Source of the DNA: an uncultured Rhodospirillales bacterium
GTDB lineage: Bacteria > Pseudomonadota > Alphaproteobacteria > CACIAM-22H2
Length of the DNA stretch: 60,459 bases
Assembly: GCA_937926175.1 (NCBI GenBank)
Contig: CALANV010000001.1
Span: 1 to 60,459, forward strand
Reading direction: 5' to 3'
In this document: positions 29,416 to 39,022 of the stretch, one piece after another
How positions within the stretch are numbered: the stretch's first letter is position 1
Layout of the letters: each line of letters begins with the position of its first letter
Position numbers and translations under genes: made by a program
The notes under the pieces: generated by a model
Databases searched by the model: none
The model's input: only the letters and a program-made list of their open reading frames with translations
What the model was told of the DNA's origin: nothing

Positions 29416-30594
29416 TCACTTGATGGCCGGAGAGAAGCTTTCGTGCGCCGGCCGCAACTCCCGTTGCGACATTGCCCCCGAAGTGCGAGGCGCCGGCGAC
29501 CCGTCGGTGGCAGCGAGCATCTTTTCAATGAGACGGCTCATGCTGTCACGGAACCGCTCCCGATCAAATCGCCTGGCGTGCGCAACGAGAGCCTCCGGCC
29601 GGAAGCGATCCTGCGCCGCCTCGAATTCTCCGACGGCACGAATGATCGCGTCGACCGTCTGCTCCGGAAACAGGATGCCGGTCTTTCCGTCGATCACCGT
29701 GTCGAGCACGCCGCCGGCCCCGTATGCGATCACCGGACGCCCTGAGGCCATCGCCTCGACCGGCACGATCCCGAAATCCTCCTCTCCGGGAAAGATGAGC
29801 GCGCGGCAGCGCGAATAATGATGCCGCAGCACCGGGAAAGGCTGCGCGCCAAGCACGGTCACGGTCGGGCCGGCCATCTTGCGGATCTTCGCCAGCTCGT
29901 CGCCGCCGCCGATGACGACGAGCGGCTTCCGCATTCGATTGAAGGCCTCCACCGCGAGATCGGCGCGCTTGTAGGGGACGAGCTGACCGCAATAAAGATA
30001 GAAATCCCCGGGCTCCGCCGCCGGCGCGAAATCGCTGGTCGAAACAGGCGGGTGGATCACGTCCGCCTCCCGTCGATAGATTTTTCTGATCCGTCGACCG
30101 ACCTCGGTCGAGTTTGCCACGAAATGATCGACGCGCGCCGCCGACGCCAGATCCCATAGGCGCATGCGATGAAACAACGGTGACATCGCCGTGCGGGTCA
30201 GCCACGATGCGTTTTCCCGATACTCGTGATACATGCCCCAGAGATACCGCATCGGTGAATGGCAGTAGCAGATGTGCAGCGTTCGCGTCCCGGTTATCAC
30301 GCCTTTCGCCGGGCCGGATTCGCTGCTGATCACGAGATCGTAGTTCCGAAGGTCGAGCTCTTCGAGGGCGCGCGGCATCAAAGGGACGTAATGCCGGTAA
30401 AGCTTCCGCGCGAACGGAAGGCGATTGATGAACGTCGTTCGGATTTCCCGTTTGGAAAGTTCGGGCGAGAGGACGGCGGGATCAACCACGTGGGTATAGA
30501 TGTGCGCCTGCGGGAACAGCGTGCAGAGTTCTTCGACGACCCGCTCGCCTCCCCGGTACGAGACCATCCAGTAGTGCACGATCGCGACGCGCAT
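29416..30594 (-). CDS. Glycosyltransferase family 4 (polysaccharide locus)
   Basis: A 392-aa GT-B enzyme. The N-terminus is MRVAIVHYWMVSYRGGERVV with a Gly-rich acceptor loop. TLHICYCHSPMRYLW and VDHFVANSTEVGRRI are typical. The donor site has YCGQLVPYKRADLAVEAF and FPGEEDFGIVPVEAMASGRP. The start ATG at 30594 is the family start, although the frame stays open another 150 codons. It would add one sugar of the repeat unit at the inner membrane. Confidence 0.9.
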   Translation of the reverse strand: MRVAIVHYWMVSYRGGERVVEELCTLFPQAHIYTHVVDPAVLSPELSKREIRTTFINRLPFARKLYRHYVPLMPRALEELDLRNYDLVISSESGPAKGVITGTRTLHICYCHSPMRYLWGMYHEYRENASWLTRTAMSPLFHRMRLWDLASAARVDHFVANSTEVGRRIRKIYRREADVIHPPVSTSDFAPAAEPGDFYLYCGQLVPYKRADLAVEAFNRMRKPLVVIGGGDELAKIRKMAGPTVTVLGAQPFPVLRHHYSRCRALIFPGEEDFGIVPVEAMASGRPVIAYGAGGVLDTVIDGKTGILFPEQTVDAIIRAVGEFEAAQDRFRPEALVAHARRFDRERFRDSMSRLIEKMLAATDGSPAPRTSGAMSQRELRPAHESFSPAIK

Positions 30595-30992
30595 CCTCGT
30601 TCCCTGTCTCCACCCGCTCCGCCCGAAGCCATGCGCGCCCCAGGATGCTGGGCGGACGGCACAAACCCGGTTGTCCGAGATCGCTCTTTCTCCCGCATAT
30701 TTGCGAATACGTCGGAAGTGAAGATCGCATCCGGCATATCGGCCGCCTCCATCGCTCCCAAAAGGACAACTTGGCCGCCCCGAAACGCCTTCTTTAGAGT
30801 CAAGTCCACCTATGACGTCGAACAGGCCGAACCGCCCGAGGTAAGAGACACTTTCCCGGACTCGCCAAGTTCGAGACCGGCACTTGCCGGCCGTTGCTGG
30901 TAACCTGTCGTCATGGCGCCTTGTGCCGCGCCCGCTCCACGAAGTGCTGCAGCCTTGTCGTGCGTCAAGCGACGTCGCCTTGGGGGAGCGAA
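30595..30992. other. Divergent intergenic region in the polysaccharide locus
   Basis: 398 bases between a leftward GT4 and a rightward GT9. It should hold two divergent promoters. Overlapping frames exist, but none has protein character. Confidence 0.4.
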
Positions 30993-32192
30993 ATGATCGA
31001 CGAGCAGGAGGTGACCGCGCGGCTGAAGCGCCGGTATCGCGTGCAGGATGCAACGTTCCAGCTTCTGGACAGGCTGGCCGGGCGCTTTGCGCGCGCCGAA
31101 CGAAACGTTGACGTCCGACTCATCAGGGACCCGCAGCGCATACTGATCGCCAATGCGGGGCATCTCGGCGACGTCGTCATGTCGACGGCCGTGTTGCCCG
31201 TATTGAGACACGCTTTTCCGGGCGTGGAGATCGGGTTTCTCACCGGATCGTATTCACGTCCGGTTCTGGATGGCCATCCTTTGATAAGATGGATCCACTA
31301 TGTGGACCACTGGTACCTGTCCCGAGCGGCAGCGACAGGGCATCGCAAGGCGATCCGGTACTATCGTGAGCGCCGACGCGCCATCGACGAACTGCGCGAA
31401 TGCCGCTATGACTTGGCCATCGACCTTCGCGCCTGGTTTCCGAACTTCGTTTCTCTCCTCTGGGCGGCCCGGATCCCGCTCCGGGTCGGCTACGATCGCG
31501 TCGGGTTCGGTTCGTTTCTGACCCACCGCCTTTCGTACCGTTACGACAGACGGCACGAGATCGAACACTATCTCGATCTCCTCAAGCCGCTGTCGATCCC
31601 GGCAAAAGCGCTGGCCCACGCCTGGCCCAATCTGCCGCCGATACCGAAGAGCGCTGCCGCGGAGGCGGCCGCCGTGCTCGGTGGCGCACGGCGCTTTCGC
31701 GTTCTGCATCCTGCCGCCAGCACCCCAACCCGGGACTGGCCGATCGACTGTTGGAAGATGCTGGCGGAGGATCTCGTGCAGCAGGGGATCACGCCTGTTC
31801 TGACCGGCCGCGGCGTGCGCGACGGCGAGATCACCGGCACGATCGCGACGGCGGTTCCAGGCTGCATCAATGCCTGCAACCGATTGAGCTGGAGAGGATT
31901 GGTGGCGCTCATCGGCAAGGCCGAGCTCGTCTACAGCGTCGAGACGTCGATCGGCCATGTCGCCGCTGCCTTTCGGCGACCGACGGTCTCGATCTGCGGC
32001 GGCATGTCGGACCCGTTGCACTGGAAACCGTTCGGCGCCAACGCGGTCGTCGCCACGAACGCACTGCCATGCCATCCATGCTTCAGCAATAAGGGTTGCG
32101 CCACACGCGGATGTCTGACCGGTCTGTCGGTTGCACAGGTTCAGGCCGCTGCACAGGAAGCCCTTCGCCGATGCGCCATGTCACAATCCTGA
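30993..32192 (+). CDS. Glycosyltransferase family 9 (heptosyltransferase-like)
   Basis: A 399-aa enzyme of the ADP-heptose:LPS heptosyltransferase family. ILIANAGHLGDVVMSTAVLP is the N-terminal Gly-rich loop. The C-terminal nucleotide-sugar half has VLHPAASTPTRDWP, LIGKAELVYSVETSIGHVAA and a Cys-rich stretch CHPCFSNKGCATRGC near the end. The ATG at 30993 follows GGGGGAGCG. In a Wzy-type locus it could transfer heptose or another sugar. It is coupled to the polymerase gene 3 bases downstream. Confidence 0.88.
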   Translation: MIDEQEVTARLKRRYRVQDATFQLLDRLAGRFARAERNVDVRLIRDPQRILIANAGHLGDVVMSTAVLPVLRHAFPGVEIGFLTGSYSRPVLDGHPLIRWIHYVDHWYLSRAAATGHRKAIRYYRERRRAIDELRECRYDLAIDLRAWFPNFVSLLWAARIPLRVGYDRVGFGSFLTHRLSYRYDRRHEIEHYLDLLKPLSIPAKALAHAWPNLPPIPKSAAAEAAAVLGGARRFRVLHPAASTPTRDWPIDCWKMLAEDLVQQGITPVLTGRGVRDGEITGTIATAVPGCINACNRLSWRGLVALIGKAELVYSVETSIGHVAAAFRRPTVSICGGMSDPLHWKPFGANAVVATNALPCHPCFSNKGCATRGCLTGLSVAQVQAAAQEALRRCAMSQS

Positions 32193-32195
32193 ACC

Positions 32196-33575
32196 ATGGA
32201 GTCGCCCTTGCCTGAAGCGAGCGCGGTCGCCATTCGTACGCGCGCCGAGCGCCGGCCCGTCGCTCGCCCCGGTCGACGATCACCACCCCTTCATTGGTGG
32301 GCGCGCCCACATACGCTTACCTTCTTTCTCCTGGTTCCTTTGTATGTTGCGTGCGCCGCGCTGCCGCGCGAAATGTTCGTGCTATGGCGGCACTCGCGGA
32401 ACTTCATGTCGTCGAACATGTTCGAGATCGGGGCTGCGGGCCTCATCGGCTTTGCGCTCGCGGCCTGGATCGCCACCGGCGTCGGTGCCCGGAATCGTCC
32501 TTCCAGCGAGGCGGGCGCCGGTTGGATGATCGACCGGACGATCTATCGTGGATTGACGTATCTCATCCTGGGCATCTGCCTGGCGGCCTATGCCCTGTTC
32601 CTCGCCCCTGTTGTTCGAAATCCGACTATGGTTCTGAACCTGCTTGGACAGACGTCCTACGCCTCGACAATGCGCGAGATGCTCATACGCATGCCCGGGA
32701 TCACATCTTTCGTGAATCTCGGTCCGCTCTATGTGACGCTGCTGTTCCTTCAACCGCAACTCACCGGATCGCCCCTCTCTCGCCTTGACAAGATCGTGCT
32801 TGCGGGTTTCCTGTTTCTTGTACTCGTGCGGGTACTCCTTTGGTCCGAACGACTCGCATTCCTGGAAGTCGTCGTTCCGATCGCCATCATCCGTTTCGCC
32901 CGGATGCCGCGATATCGTCTCCTGCTGGCGCTTCTCCCCTTCGTTGGCATCCTTGTGCTCACGCTCTACTTCGGTGTCACGGAGTATTTCCGATCCTGGA
33001 CATATTATAGCGGCACCGGCGTTTCCTTCGCCGACTTCGTCCTGAGCCGGCTCCTGGGATACTACGCAACCGCCCTGAACAACGGCGCCCTGCTCTTCCT
33101 GTCTTACAGCCCGCCCTTCGTCCCCCATCATACCGCCGAGTGGTTTGTCCATCTGCCGTTCCTTCCGGCCTTGGGCCTCGATCCGCCGGCTGCCCATCGT
33201 TCCCTGGTTGCCGGTGCCACGCTCCAGAATCCGGAGTTCAACAACAACAGCGGGCTCTTTGCGCCGATGAACGACCTTGGACCTGCCGCGGGCATCGGCG
33301 TTTGGATTGTACTCGGTCTCGTGACCGGGCGTTTATGTCGCGGCTTCACCGACGGCAAGCTTCTGCCCATGCTGCTTTATCCGACCTGGATCATCGGGAT
33401 CTATGAGTTACTCCGCATCTTCTACTGGGGCGCCACGAGATACTTCCCTGTCCTTGCGACGATACCGCTCGTCTATTTCATTCTCCGCTATGCCGCAGGC
33501 CGCCGCCGCCAACGCACGTCACGCCGGATCCGCATTCGCGTCGTGCATCCCGAGTTTCCGATCCCGCAGCGCTAA
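32196..33575 (+). CDS. Wzy-like polysaccharide polymerase
   Basis: A 459-aa membrane protein with about ten helices and a large loop after the seventh (NPEFNNNSGLFAP and HHTAEWFVHLPFLPALG), as in O-antigen/EPS polymerases. It would join lipid-linked repeat units in the periplasm. The sequence is poorly conserved in this family, so the call rests on topology and position between GT and Wzx-type genes. It starts three bases after the GT9 stop and overlaps the convergent beta-helix gene by four bases. Confidence 0.75.
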   Translation: MESPLPEASAVAIRTRAERRPVARPGRRSPPLHWWARPHTLTFFLLVPLYVACAALPREMFVLWRHSRNFMSSNMFEIGAAGLIGFALAAWIATGVGARNRPSSEAGAGWMIDRTIYRGLTYLILGICLAAYALFLAPVVRNPTMVLNLLGQTSYASTMREMLIRMPGITSFVNLGPLYVTLLFLQPQLTGSPLSRLDKIVLAGFLFLVLVRVLLWSERLAFLEVVVPIAIIRFARMPRYRLLLALLPFVGILVLTLYFGVTEYFRSWTYYSGTGVSFADFVLSRLLGYYATALNNGALLFLSYSPPFVPHHTAEWFVHLPFLPALGLDPPAAHRSLVAGATLQNPEFNNNSGLFAPMNDLGPAAGIGVWIVLGLVTGRLCRGFTDGKLLPMLLYPTWIIGIYELLRIFYWGATRYFPVLATIPLVYFILRYAAGRRRQRTSRRIRIRVVHPEFPIPQR

Positions 33576-34969
33576 TCGATGGCCGTGCCGTTCACCGTAT
33601 TGTGGCTTCGACTCACGTAGGGGAGCCTCGCGACGCGGATCTCTTCCGCTGGCCGCAGGTCGTAGCGAATCCGATTGCCGGATATGGCCAATCGCTCCAG
33701 CCGTCGCGTATTGACGACGATCGCCGGCCGCATGTTGCCACCCGAAAGGTCAATTGCGTTCGCGACGAGAACGGTCTCCCCGCCGAGGCAGTCGGACGGC
33801 ACGACGATACCACCTTTGGCAACCCTCGCGATACGGTTCCCGATGACCCTTGCACCGAAGGCGGCTGTCGAAATGCCCCAACCGAACGTCTCGAGCACTT
33901 CGTTGGAGGCGACGGTCATGTCGACATTGAACGGATCGATTCTTATGCCACCCTGGCCGTCGCCCCTGATCCTGTTTGCGATCAGATGAATCCGTCGATT
34001 TTTGTTCTCGATCATGCCGGACTCGGCAAGTGAGCTGCCCAGTCGCCCGAGAATTGTTATGCATGCGTGCGTACCTTCGTCCGATTGCCGGTTGACGGCG
34101 ACAAGATCGTTGTCTTCCGCCCAGACGTCACTTGACGCGAAGGTGTCGAAGCTGTCTTCGGAAGCGATGTAGATTCCGGCCCATTTCGTCTCCTCGATGC
34201 GGTTGCGCAGAATGTAGATCCTCTCCCCGCCGAGGACCGCAACACCTCGCGCCGCCCCGCCGACGATCACGTTGTCTTCAACAAGAATGTCACAGCATCG
34301 GGTACGCTGCGGCGCATAGCTGACGACGCCAACCCCGTCGTCGCCGCCGCGCAGACACCGGTTGCCCGAGACAACCCCCTGAGCACTGCCTCCTGTTATG
34401 TGAATCGTATCGGCCAGCGTTCGGACAACGACGTTGTGCCGTATCCAAAAGTTGCGACAGCCTTTCATGTATATCCCCGCCGCGCTCGCGCCCTCGATCC
34501 TGCAGTGCTCGATCAGGACATTGGCCGCACCTTCACCCGCAATCGCGTGATAGACGTTGGCCTCGCGCCGGCGCGTACCCTCCGACCGAAGATGCAGATT
34601 GCGCAGCGTGATGTTTTCCCCCTTGAGAGTCACGGCTTGGCGCTCCGCCTTTGCATGCAGGACCGATCCTTCGGCCCCGACCACGGTCACGTGGCTGCCG
34701 ACCAGGAGCACGTCCGTGTAAACATATGTGCCAGGCGGAATCACGACGGTGCCACCGCCGACCCTGCCCGCGGCATCTATCGCCGACTGAATGGCACGCG
34801 TGCAATCCGTCGCACCATCGCCACGCGCGCCATACTCCAGAACGCTGAAGATGCGCGACCCACGTGCGGACGCCGCGGCCGCCCCCAGCTCTACCGAGTA
34901 CGGCCATAACCAACCGACCGGAGCGCCCGCGATCCACCGCAAAAGCTTTCGCCGGTCCAGGTCGATCAT
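33572..34969 (-). CDS. Tat-exported right-handed beta-helix protein
   Basis: A 465-aa protein. The twin-arginine signal is DRRKLLRW plus a hydrophobic stretch (residues 5-35). The pectate-lyase-superfamily start FSVLEYGARGDGATDCTRAI and about 15 coils of parallel beta-helix follow (NVLIEHCRIEGASAAGIYM, GDDGVGVVSY, RGVAVLGGERIYILRNRI). The start is chosen by AGGAAGG before the ATG at 34969 and the Tat motif. It probably cleaves, epimerises or binds the exopolysaccharide in the periplasm. Its middle closely resembles the RTX protein at 46804. Confidence 0.87.
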   Translation of the reverse strand: MIDLDRRKLLRWIAGAPVGWLWPYSVELGAAAASARGSRIFSVLEYGARGDGATDCTRAIQSAIDAAGRVGGGTVVIPPGTYVYTDVLLVGSHVTVVGAEGSVLHAKAERQAVTLKGENITLRNLHLRSEGTRRREANVYHAIAGEGAANVLIEHCRIEGASAAGIYMKGCRNFWIRHNVVVRTLADTIHITGGSAQGVVSGNRCLRGGDDGVGVVSYAPQRTRCCDILVEDNVIVGGAARGVAVLGGERIYILRNRIEETKWAGIYIASEDSFDTFASSDVWAEDNDLVAVNRQSDEGTHACITILGRLGSSLAESGMIENKNRRIHLIANRIRGDGQGGIRIDPFNVDMTVASNEVLETFGWGISTAAFGARVIGNRIARVAKGGIVVPSDCLGGETVLVANAIDLSGGNMRPAIVVNTRRLERLAISGNRIRYDLRPAEEIRVARLPYVSRSHNTVNGTAID

Positions 34970-35570
34970 CCCTTCCTCCCGATTGCTTATCTCGATTTCG
35001 GTTCTCGACCTCGGTGGTTCGCAAGAGAACCAACATTTGCCGTTGCGCAAAAGAAGACGCAGCCTGACCTCCTGAAAAGCAGACATGCGTCCGGTGCCGT
35101 AGATTGCCGTCCGTTGCGACGCTGCCGGCGAACGCATGCGGACGATCCCATGGCGCCTCGGGAGTCGCCTGCGCCGGCGAGGTACTCCGCCGTGCGACTG
35201 CGGACTTCATCGGTCATGCGACCGCATCCGCTTGGGGCGAAAGAAGGACAGATCTTCGTACGAAAGAACGCTTAACCGGACAGGCGTGTTGCTGAATTGT
35301 AGTGCCCGACGGGGTCGCGAACGGCTGTTACGAATTAAAGACCGATCGCATCTACCAAGAAGGTCCGGCAGCGCACCTTGGCATCCTGCTCATAAACAAT
35401 CCGTCCGCGGCGGTCCGGTCCAGGCAGTGCGGCCCTGCATCCATGGCCGGAGCGAGGACGGACCCGGGGCGGGGTCTCGCGTCGCTGAATGGAGGTAAAC
35501 CTCACGCCCACAATGCCCGGCCGCGGCGGCCTCAAGTCGAGACACGCGACGATTCGCGTCTGCTCGCCGG
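34970..35570. other. Divergent intergenic region, 601 bases
   Basis: Lies between the leftward beta-helix gene and a rightward GT2. Small frames overlap on both strands without protein character. Bases 35290-35350 are less GC-rich and may carry a promoter. Nothing else is seen. Confidence 0.4.
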
Positions 35571-36410
35571 ATGGAAATGACACGCTTTTCGCTCATCGTG
35601 CCGACCCTTCATCGGACCGCGGAACTGGATCGGCTGTTCGCTTCGCTGCAAGCGCAGGATGCAACCTTTCAGGTCATCGTCATCGACCAGAACGCCGACG
35701 ATCGGATCGGACCGATCGTCAGCCGGTTCAAAAGCAAGTTCGAGCTTATCCACATATCCTCGGCGCAGCGCGGCGCGGCACGCGCCCGCAATACCGGCCT
35801 CGAGATCGCGACGGGCGACATCGTGGCCTTTCCGGACGACGACGCCTGGTATCCGCCCAACCTGCTAAAGCAGATCGACGAGCGGTTTCGGAACGAACAC
35901 GCACTTGCCGGGATCTGCGTACGTGGCACCGACGAACATGGGCTGGATGCCGGCATCCGATGGCGCAAGCGTCCGGCACAGATCAACCGTCTCAACGTCT
36001 GGCGGACCGGGATCGAGTGGAGCATGTTCGTAAGAAGGGACGCAGTTACCGACATACGGTTCAACGAGGATCTTGGGCCCGGCGCAAACACGCCCTGGGG
36101 TGCCGGCGAGGGCGCGGACTTCCTGCTCCACGTCCTGCGCAAGGGAAGGGTCCGGTATGACCCGAGCCTCGTCGTCCATCATCCCGCACAGACTGACGAT
36201 CCGCTCACGAAGGAAAAGGCGCTGGGCTATGCGCGCGGGTTGGGTCGTGTCCTGAAGCTGAATCGCTATCCGCTGCCGATCGCGGCTCTCCTGTGCTTCG
36301 GGCCGTCGGTCCGTGCGGTGGCCCGCGTGGCCCGGTTCGATTTCGAAGGGGGCATTTATGCCCAGCGAGTCGCATTGCAGCGATGGGCAGGCTATCGCGC
36401 CGAGCCATAA
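35571..36410 (+). CDS. Glycosyltransferase family 2
   Basis: A 279-aa GT-A enzyme. The start is RFSLIVPTLHRTAELDRLF. The nucleotide-sugar/metal site is VAFPDDDAWYPPNLL (DDD). AQRGAARARNTGLE is typical. The acceptor-side WGAGEGADFLLHVLRKG follows. The C-terminus has a weak hydrophobic stretch (IAALLCFGPSVRAVA) that may touch the membrane. It adds a sugar to the lipid-linked repeat unit. Confidence 0.9.
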   Translation: MEMTRFSLIVPTLHRTAELDRLFASLQAQDATFQVIVIDQNADDRIGPIVSRFKSKFELIHISSAQRGAARARNTGLEIATGDIVAFPDDDAWYPPNLLKQIDERFRNEHALAGICVRGTDEHGLDAGIRWRKRPAQINRLNVWRTGIEWSMFVRRDAVTDIRFNEDLGPGANTPWGAGEGADFLLHVLRKGRVRYDPSLVVHHPAQTDDPLTKEKALGYARGLGRVLKLNRYPLPIAALLCFGPSVRAVARVARFDFEGGIYAQRVALQRWAGYRAEP

Positions 36411-36464
36411 CTCACATTGTCCGGTCGCCCCATGCCGGCATGAACCGTCCGCAGGTTGGTCATC

Positions 36465-37778
36465 ATGAAGACTTCACAAAGAACGGTTGTGTTCGTTCAG
36501 GAGGATCCGTTTCCACCTCATGGCGGATCGACACTGCGCGACTGGCAGAACATTTTGGCATGCGCGCAGCTTGGACCGGTTCTCGTCATCTGTACGGCAC
36601 CTGGTGAACGGCGGACGGTTCGGCTCGATGACCGTATCACGGTCATGTACTTCGGCGATGGGCGTGACGAACTCCTTCCCGACCCAATCTTATCGACGCT
36701 CGAGCGGCTTCCCCGGCGCGTCTACAACCGTATCTCGAGAAAGCTCGGGGAAAGGTCCCTGTGCCGAGTCATCAGGCCGGCGGTCGCCGCGTTTGAACCG
36801 ACGGTCGCGGTTTTTGAAGAATACAAGACGGCTGCATTTTCCCCATGCGTCGACCACACGCGCACGGCCATCGTCTATGATGCCCACAACGTCGAGGCCG
36901 TATTGCAGCGGGAACTTCTGGCGGATCGGCCGATTGTGTTCAGATGGATCGAACTCTTGGGGCAGGAGATCGTCAGCCGGGAGCGGACGCTCGCCGCCGT
37001 CGCGGACCAGATCTGGGTGTGCAGCGAGGCCGACAGGTCTCTCGCGCTCGAACATTTTCCCCGGGGGCGCGATATTCGCATCGTTCCCAACACGATCGAC
37101 GTGTCGCAATACGACGGCGCCTATGCGGAAAGGCACCAAACGGCGTGCAACAGCCTCACGCTGATATTCTGTGCATCGTTCGATTATCCGCCAAATCAGG
37201 AAGCTGCGCGGATTCTCATCGGCGGTATCTTTCCCAGAATCGTCGGGCGGATACCGGACGCGCGGCTCATCCTGGCCGGCAGGGAGCCGACGGCGGAGAT
37301 GACCGCTGCAGCCCGGGCCGATCCAAGGATCATCGTAACCGGGCGCATGCGCCACCCGGTCGATTTTCTGCGGCAGAGCCAAATCTGTCTCGTACCGCTG
37401 CAAAGCGGCAGCGGCACCCGTCTGAAGGTGCTGGAAGCCTTCGCCAGCGGGTGTGCAGTCATCAGCACGCGGAAGGGTGCCGAAGGGCTGACCGTGACGG
37501 ATGGCGAGCACCTCCTGTTCGCGGAAACGCTGGAAGAATTCGCCAGCGCGACGGCACGGCTTTGGGCGGATGCCCCCCTTCGGCAGCGCATGATCCGCCA
37601 GGCGCGCGAACTCGTCATGGTCCGCTACTCCAATGAGGCGTCGCGGTGCGCCGTGGAAGAGGCGATCATCAATGTGGTCCAGATGCGGAACTTGCCGCGC
37701 ACGCGCCGTGCTGCCGAGCAACGAATTGGCCGCGCCGGCCTCGCCCGGCGTTCCCGACATCAATCACAATTGCGCTGA
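36465..37778 (+). CDS. Glycosyltransferase family 4 (GT-B)
   Basis: A 437-aa enzyme. The N-terminus is VVFVQEDPFPPHGGSTLRDW. The middle has VYDAHNVEAVLQRELL and IWVCSEADRSLALEHFP. The donor half has FCASFDYPPNQEAARIL and LVPLQSGSGTRLKVLEAFAS then GCAVISTRKGAEGL. ATG at 36465 is used. A TTG three codons earlier is in frame. It lies 54 bases after the GT2 gene in the same direction, so likely one transcript. Confidence 0.88.
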   Translation: MKTSQRTVVFVQEDPFPPHGGSTLRDWQNILACAQLGPVLVICTAPGERRTVRLDDRITVMYFGDGRDELLPDPILSTLERLPRRVYNRISRKLGERSLCRVIRPAVAAFEPTVAVFEEYKTAAFSPCVDHTRTAIVYDAHNVEAVLQRELLADRPIVFRWIELLGQEIVSRERTLAAVADQIWVCSEADRSLALEHFPRGRDIRIVPNTIDVSQYDGAYAERHQTACNSLTLIFCASFDYPPNQEAARILIGGIFPRIVGRIPDARLILAGREPTAEMTAAARADPRIIVTGRMRHPVDFLRQSQICLVPLQSGSGTRLKVLEAFASGCAVISTRKGAEGLTVTDGEHLLFAETLEEFASATARLWADAPLRQRMIRQARELVMVRYSNEASRCAVEEAIINVVQMRNLPRTRRAAEQRIGRAGLARRSRHQSQLR

Positions 37779-38016
37779 TGGAGTCCCAGTCCTTCTTTTG
37801 CGATGGAGAATATTCGTAAATAGTATTGAAAACGCGAACGGGATAAGTCGAGACTGAATGCGATGACCGGATGAAATCGCGCCGTGAGGCGCATGCAACG
37901 GTCGCCGGGACATTCTGTCCCGATGCCACCCCGGCCGATCGCCGCCGTCAGTGTCGCGACCACCTTGCTGATCGTGTCCTGATGGAGACACCCGAAGCGG
38001 ACGCAAGCTGACGACG

Positions 38017-39009
38017 ATGGGGGTTTGCATGCTGACGGTCGTGTTGGCGACGTTAGGCCAGCGTCACCTTGCCCGCACGCTGGCAGCGCTCAACGCCATC
38101 GATGCGCCATGCCAGTGGAAACTGGTCATAGCGCACAACGGTGCAGATCAGGCCGAGAGCGTGGCGCTCCGTTCTCTCGTCGAGCGCTTTGCCCGGCATG
38201 TGCCGATACAGTACGTATACGAGCCGCGCCGCGGAAAGAACTACGGCTGCAATGCGGCAATCCCGCATATCGAAGGCGACCTCGCGGTCTTCACCGACGA
38301 CGACGTGGTGCCCGCGCGCGATTGGCTTGTCCGGCTTTACGAGACGGCTGCGACCAAGCCGGATTACGATATCTTCGGCGGCCGCATCGTCCCGCTGTGG
38401 CCGCGGCCGCCGGAGCCCTGGCTTCTCGAGTCCGTCCCCATCACGATCGTGTTCGGCATATCGCCGGACGATTGGACCGAGGGCCCGTCCGAGCCGTGGA
38501 AAATGTGGGGCGGAAACGTCGCCTTCCGCACCCGCATCTTCGCCGCTGGTCACCGCTTCAACACGTCGGTCGGTCCGGATAGAACGGCGACCTATGTCAT
38601 GGGAAGCGAGACCGAGTTCGTCGAACGTCTGGCGAAGGCCGGACATCGTTGCTGGTACGTGCCGTCCGCCGTCGTTCAGCACATCATCCGCGAGGAGCAG
38701 TTCGATCGGGACTGGATTCTGCGGCGGGCCTTCCGCTACGGCCGCTTCGAGGGTCGCATGGCCGCCCTGGCATCGCCCGACAGCTTCGGGCCCCACCGGA
38801 CGCTGGCTTCGTGCGCCATGCTGATTCCGGCCCATCTGTGCCGTGCGGCGTACTACTGGCTGCGGCGCGATCCGAGGCGTCTGCGGGCAGAGTTCAAGAT
38901 CAGGCTGCTGTACGGCAAAGCGCGCGAGGCGGCGCGCTTCATGCGCGTCCCGAACCACGTCCGGGCAGCGCAGGCCCGAAAGGTGGGCGAGCTCGAAAAG
39001 CGGGCATAG
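38017..39009 (+). CDS. Glycosyltransferase family 2
   Basis: A 330-aa GT-A enzyme. LTVVLATLGQRHLARTLAAL starts the fold, the metal site is AVFTDDDVVPARDWL, and WGGNVAFRTRIF and GSETEFVERLAKAGH are acceptor-side motifs. An Arg-rich C-terminus may bind the membrane. An ATG at 38029 (MLTVVLAT) is an alternative start. It is followed 13 bases later by another GT2. Confidence 0.9.
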   Translation: MGVCMLTVVLATLGQRHLARTLAALNAIDAPCQWKLVIAHNGADQAESVALRSLVERFARHVPIQYVYEPRRGKNYGCNAAIPHIEGDLAVFTDDDVVPARDWLVRLYETAATKPDYDIFGGRIVPLWPRPPEPWLLESVPITIVFGISPDDWTEGPSEPWKMWGGNVAFRTRIFAAGHRFNTSVGPDRTATYVMGSETEFVERLAKAGHRCWYVPSAVVQHIIREEQFDRDWILRRAFRYGRFEGRMAALASPDSFGPHRTLASCAMLIPAHLCRAAYYWLRRDPRRLRAEFKIRLLYGKAREAARFMRVPNHVRAAQARKVGELEKRA

Positions 39010-39022
39010 ACGAAAGGCGAGC